In this document: in pieces, positions 61,560 to 64,000 of the stretch
Layout of the letters: every line of letters begins with the position of its first letter
How positions within the stretch are numbered: position 1 is the stretch's first letter
Assembly (NCBI RefSeq): GCF_011059145.1
Contig: NZ_JAALLT010000001.1
Coordinates: 479,250-543,249 of the forward strand
Origin: Halalkalibaculum roseum
GTDB taxonomy: Bacteria; Bacteroidota; Rhodothermia; Balneolales; Balneolaceae
Length of the DNA: 64,000 nt
Reading direction: 5' to 3'
Made by a program: the position numbers and the translations under genes
Notes under the pieces: generated by a model
What the model saw: only the letters and a program-made list of their open reading frames with translations
Database searches by the model: none
Told to the model about the DNA's origin: nothing

Positions 61560-62978
61560 TCACGTTTTAATTCCTGACTTCAGGCTTTCCACAAATTTTT
61601 CACCGTAGCGGTATATATCACCGGCACCCATCGTAATGATGACATCACCGGCCTGTGCTATTTCTTTGAGTTTATTCGGTAAATCCTGTTTATCCTCCAC
61701 GTAGTAAACCTGGCGATGCCCGTACTCCCTTGCCGAATCGGCGATGAGTTTGCCATCTACTCCTTCAATGGGTTCTTCACGTGAGGGATATACATCAGTT
61801 ATGACACAGACTTCAGCATCAAAGAATGATGATCCAAAATCCTGATACAGATCTTTGGTGCGGGAATAGAGGTGTGGCTGAAATACAGCAACAATACGGC
61901 GCTCTTTCCAACCGTTGCGGGCCGCTTTTAGGGTTGCCTGTACCTCTGTTGGATGATGCGCATAGTCATCGATCACAATGATGTCATCAATATCAGCTTT
62001 GAGCTGGAACCTTCTGAAGACACCCTGAAATCGCTCAAGGCCGGACTTGATATATTTGAAATCAATGTCCAGTTCGAGTCCCACTGCAACAGCAGCCAGG
62101 GCATTTCTGACATTGTGTTCGCCCGGAGCTTCCAGCTTGATCTCACCAATCTCTTCTCCGTCGTTTAGTACCGTAAAAGTGCTGTAGAAATTGTTCACCT
62201 CAATATTTCTAGCTCTGACTTTAGCTTGTGGCGTCAGTCCATAGGTAATAGTACGTCGTTCAATTTCCGGGATGATGCTCCTTACATTGGGATCATCGAG
62301 GCAAAGTACCACGGCCCCATAGAACGGCACCTTGTTGGCAAATTCAACAAATGCGTTTTTGACGTCTTCGAGATTGTCGTAAATATCCAGGTGTTCTGCC
62401 TCAATGTTGGTGATCACTGCCAGAGAAGGACTGAGGCGCAAGAAGGTACGGTCAAATTCGTCCGCTTCTACAATGATAATGTCCCCTTTACCTACAACGG
62501 CATTGGTTTCTGAAAAGCTGTGAACCTTACCGCCAACCATAATGGTGGGATCAAAACTTCCGTCCTGAATCACATGTCCAACCATCGTGGTTGTAGTGGT
62601 TTTGCCATGCGTTCCGGCAATGCCGATTCCGTACTTCATTCGCATCAGCTCGGCGAGCATTTCAGCTCTTTTAATGACCGGAATACCGGCCTCAATAGCA
62701 GCCTTGGTCTCTAAGTTTTCATTGGCCTTAACGGCGCTTGTGAAAACCACAACATCGGCTCCTTCAATATTCTTTTCATCGTGGCCGATGTATATTTTGG
62801 CACCAAGTTCTCGGAGGCGTTTGATGGTATCGCCCTCCCTGGCATCAGATCCGGTTACGGTATAGCCCTTTTGAAGCAGAATCTCGGCCATGCCGCTCAT
62901 ACCAATTCCCCCGATCCCGACCATGTGTATATGGCGGGTTCGTCCGAAAATTGGTTGTGTTTGAATCTGTTTGCTCAT
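61560..62978 (-). CDS. murC: UDP-N-acetylmuramate--L-alanine ligase
   Basis: Adds L-alanine to UDP-MurNAc, the first step of stem-peptide synthesis, in the cytosol. N-terminal domain MVGIGGIGMSGMAEILLQKGY, ATP-binding P-loop GIAGTHGKTTTTTMVGHV, the DEFDRTFL block, and C-terminal VIDDYAHHPTEV with the family's DYAHHP motif. The length of 472 residues is normal. Its start is 6 bases after the murG stop. Confidence 0.97.
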   Translation of the reverse strand: MSKQIQTQPIFGRTRHIHMVGIGGIGMSGMAEILLQKGYTVTGSDAREGDTIKRLRELGAKIYIGHDEKNIEGADVVVFTSAVKANENLETKAAIEAGIPVIKRAEMLAELMRMKYGIGIAGTHGKTTTTTMVGHVIQDGSFDPTIMVGGKVHSFSETNAVVGKGDIIIVEADEFDRTFLRLSPSLAVITNIEAEHLDIYDNLEDVKNAFVEFANKVPFYGAVVLCLDDPNVRSIIPEIERRTITYGLTPQAKVRARNIEVNNFYSTFTVLNDGEEIGEIKLEAPGEHNVRNALAAVAVGLELDIDFKYIKSGLERFQGVFRRFQLKADIDDIIVIDDYAHHPTEVQATLKAARNGWKERRIVAVFQPHLYSRTKDLYQDFGSSFFDAEVCVITDVYPSREEPIEGVDGKLIADSAREYGHRQVYYVEDKQDLPNKLKEIAQAGDVIITMGAGDIYRYGEKFVESLKSGIKT

Positions 62979-62984
62979 TCCTTG

Positions 62985-64000
62985 TTATCCGGTTATCTCT
63001 TTGGTTGCAATTTCAAGTATCTCCCGTGCTATATCTGAAGCGGCGTCGGGCCTAGCCAGTTTCAATGCCGCCTTTTGCATCTCTTTAAGTTTTTCCTGGT
63101 CAAATATGAGTTTGTTTACCAGCTCAGCGAGTGTCTCTTTTGCCTTGCTGTCATCGAGAATTTCAGCAGCTCCTTCATGGGCCATAGATTGTGCATTTTT
63201 GGATTGATGATCTCCCGCAACATTCGGGGATGGTACCAGTATGCTTGGTTTGCCGGTAAGTGCCAGCTCGGAACAGGATAGAGCACCTGCTCTGCTTACC
63301 ACCAGGTCTGCCACTTCATAGGCTTCCGGCATGTTATGCAGGAAATCCACAAGGCGAAGATCATCGTAATTATCCGTATGCAGTTCTGTGTGCAACTGAT
63401 CGTAATACCTTGATCCGCACTGCCAGATGATCTGCAAACTCATTTCATTGTGCAGTTCATCAATATTGGCAGCCATGGCTTCATTGATACTTTTGGCTCC
63501 GCCGCTTCCTCCAAGCACTAGCAGTGTCTTTTTGGCCTGGTTGAAAGCAAAATGTTCGTAAGCTTCTCCAGTTTCAGCTTCTACAAGGTTTTTCCGTGTT
63601 GGATTGCCGGCAACCTCCGTTTTTTCAGCCGGGAGATACCGGTCTGCATCTTCAAATGCTGTAAATATTTTTCGTGCTTTTTTAGAAAGCAGACGCGTAG
63701 TCACTCCGGGAAAACTATTTTGTTCCTGCAGCACCAGGGGGATATCCTTTTTGGAAGCGACCCATCCTACCGGTCCGGAGGCAAATCCACCACAGGAGAC
63801 AACCACATTTGGTTTGAACTGCGAAAGTATGGCCCAGCTTTGAACCAGGCTGCTTCCTAATTTTACAGGGAACAGTATGTTCTTCAGAGTAAATCTCCGG
63901 TGAAAACCGCTGATCCAGATACTTTTTATATCATAACCTGCCTTGGGCACGGCATCCCATTCCATATGATCCTTGGTTCCGATAAACAGAATATCTGTAT
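62985..64000 (-). CDS. murG: MurG glycosyltransferase, N-terminal part outside window
   Basis: Transfers GlcNAc to lipid I to make lipid II at the inner face of the cytoplasmic membrane. The frame continues in register past the internal ATG at 63965 to the edge (…DILFIGTKDHMEWDAVPKAG), which matches the family's second strand, so the gene runs off the window. Visible motifs: GGFASGPVGWVA, QEQNSFPGVTTRLL, AGNPTRK, LLVLGGSGGAKSINEAM, and VSRAGALSCSELALTGKPSILVPSP. It opens the visible part of the division and cell-wall cluster. Confidence 0.95.
   Translation of the reverse strand, partial: TDILFIGTKDHMEWDAVPKAGYDIKSIWISGFHRRFTLKNILFPVKLGSSLVQSWAILSQFKPNVVVSCGGFASGPVGWVASKKDIPLVLQEQNSFPGVTTRLLSKKARKIFTAFEDADRYLPAEKTEVAGNPTRKNLVEAETGEAYEHFAFNQAKKTLLVLGGSGGAKSINEAMAANIDELHNEMSLQIIWQCGSRYYDQLHTELHTDNYDDLRLVDFLHNMPEAYEVADLVVSRAGALSCSELALTGKPSILVPSPNVAGDHQSKNAQSMAHEGAAEILDDSKAKETLAELVNKLIFDQEKLKEMQKAALKLARPDAASDIAREILEIATKEITG

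Noticed and set aside
1-64000. tRNA, rRNA, tmRNA or RNase P RNA genes
   Set aside because: No T-loop, CCA-end or conserved core sequences were found by eye in the spacers; a covariance search would settle it.

Overview
The window looks like a chromosome segment of an aerobic or facultative Gram-negative heterotroph of the Balneolota/Rhodothermota-Bacteroidota area. This is inferred from protein style: a short carbamoyl-phosphate synthase large subunit, Bacteroidota-like FtsZ tail, DUF6787- and DUF3592-type proteins, many lipoproteins and outer-membrane barrels, and oxygen-dependent protoporphyrin heme synthesis. No rRNA, tRNA, prophage, transposase or CRISPR array was found.

Layout: 1-2.9 kb, minus-strand ddl, orphan peptide-binding lipoprotein and nadK (runs off the left edge). 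3.0-9.6 kb, recQ and carAB, with a terminator-like hairpin in the carA leader. 9.9-14.8 kb, a CPXCG zinc-ribbon protein, a lipoprotein, a penicillin acylase family hydrolase with a small membrane partner, and a DDAH-family amidinohydrolase. 15-19.5 kb, DUF58 protein, SDR enzyme and an OmpR-type two-component pair. 19.8-29.4 kb, a nearly complete heme cluster in the order hemH-A-C-D-E-[DUF559 endonuclease]-F-B-L plus a small membrane protein. 29.4-40.2 kb, mixed housekeeping and unknown genes including a five-BON lipoprotein and pruA. 40.3-46.2 kb, the protoporphyrinogen oxidase gene divergent from a ferric-iron-type binding lipoprotein, followed by a porin, an FMN-binding protein with a flavinylation motif, a four-helix membrane protein and the flavin transferase ApbE. 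46.2-56.5 kb, SGNH hydrolase, AhpD-like protein, outer-membrane barrel, a second HemD-like protein, mutS2, PhzF, TauE and a membrane histidine kinase. 56.5-57.9 kb, a gene-free, repeat-rich stretch that holds a candidate structured RNA. 57.9-64 kb, the cell-division cluster (minus strand) murG-murC-ftsQ-ftsA-small ORF-ftsZ; murG runs off the right edge.

How it fits together: the window can make protoheme from glutamyl-tRNA (hemA, L, B, C, D, E, F, G, H are all present). hemG shares its upstream region with an iron-binding lipoprotein and a palindrome resembling Fur/Irr-family boxes; an exact TTTAGAA-N3-TTCTAAA site lies just upstream of the -35 of the porin gene that heads the flavin cluster. 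The most interesting candidate system is therefore an iron-regulated, membrane-anchored flavin electron-transfer module (FMN-binding protein, 4-TM protein, ApbE) beside iron binding and a porin, possibly for extracytoplasmic ferric-iron reduction. Other notable items are a Cys-rich insertion in ferrochelatase, a DUF559 micro-element bounded by hairpins within the heme operon, several intergenic repeat families, a 6S-like RNA candidate, and a small ORF between ftsA and ftsZ.
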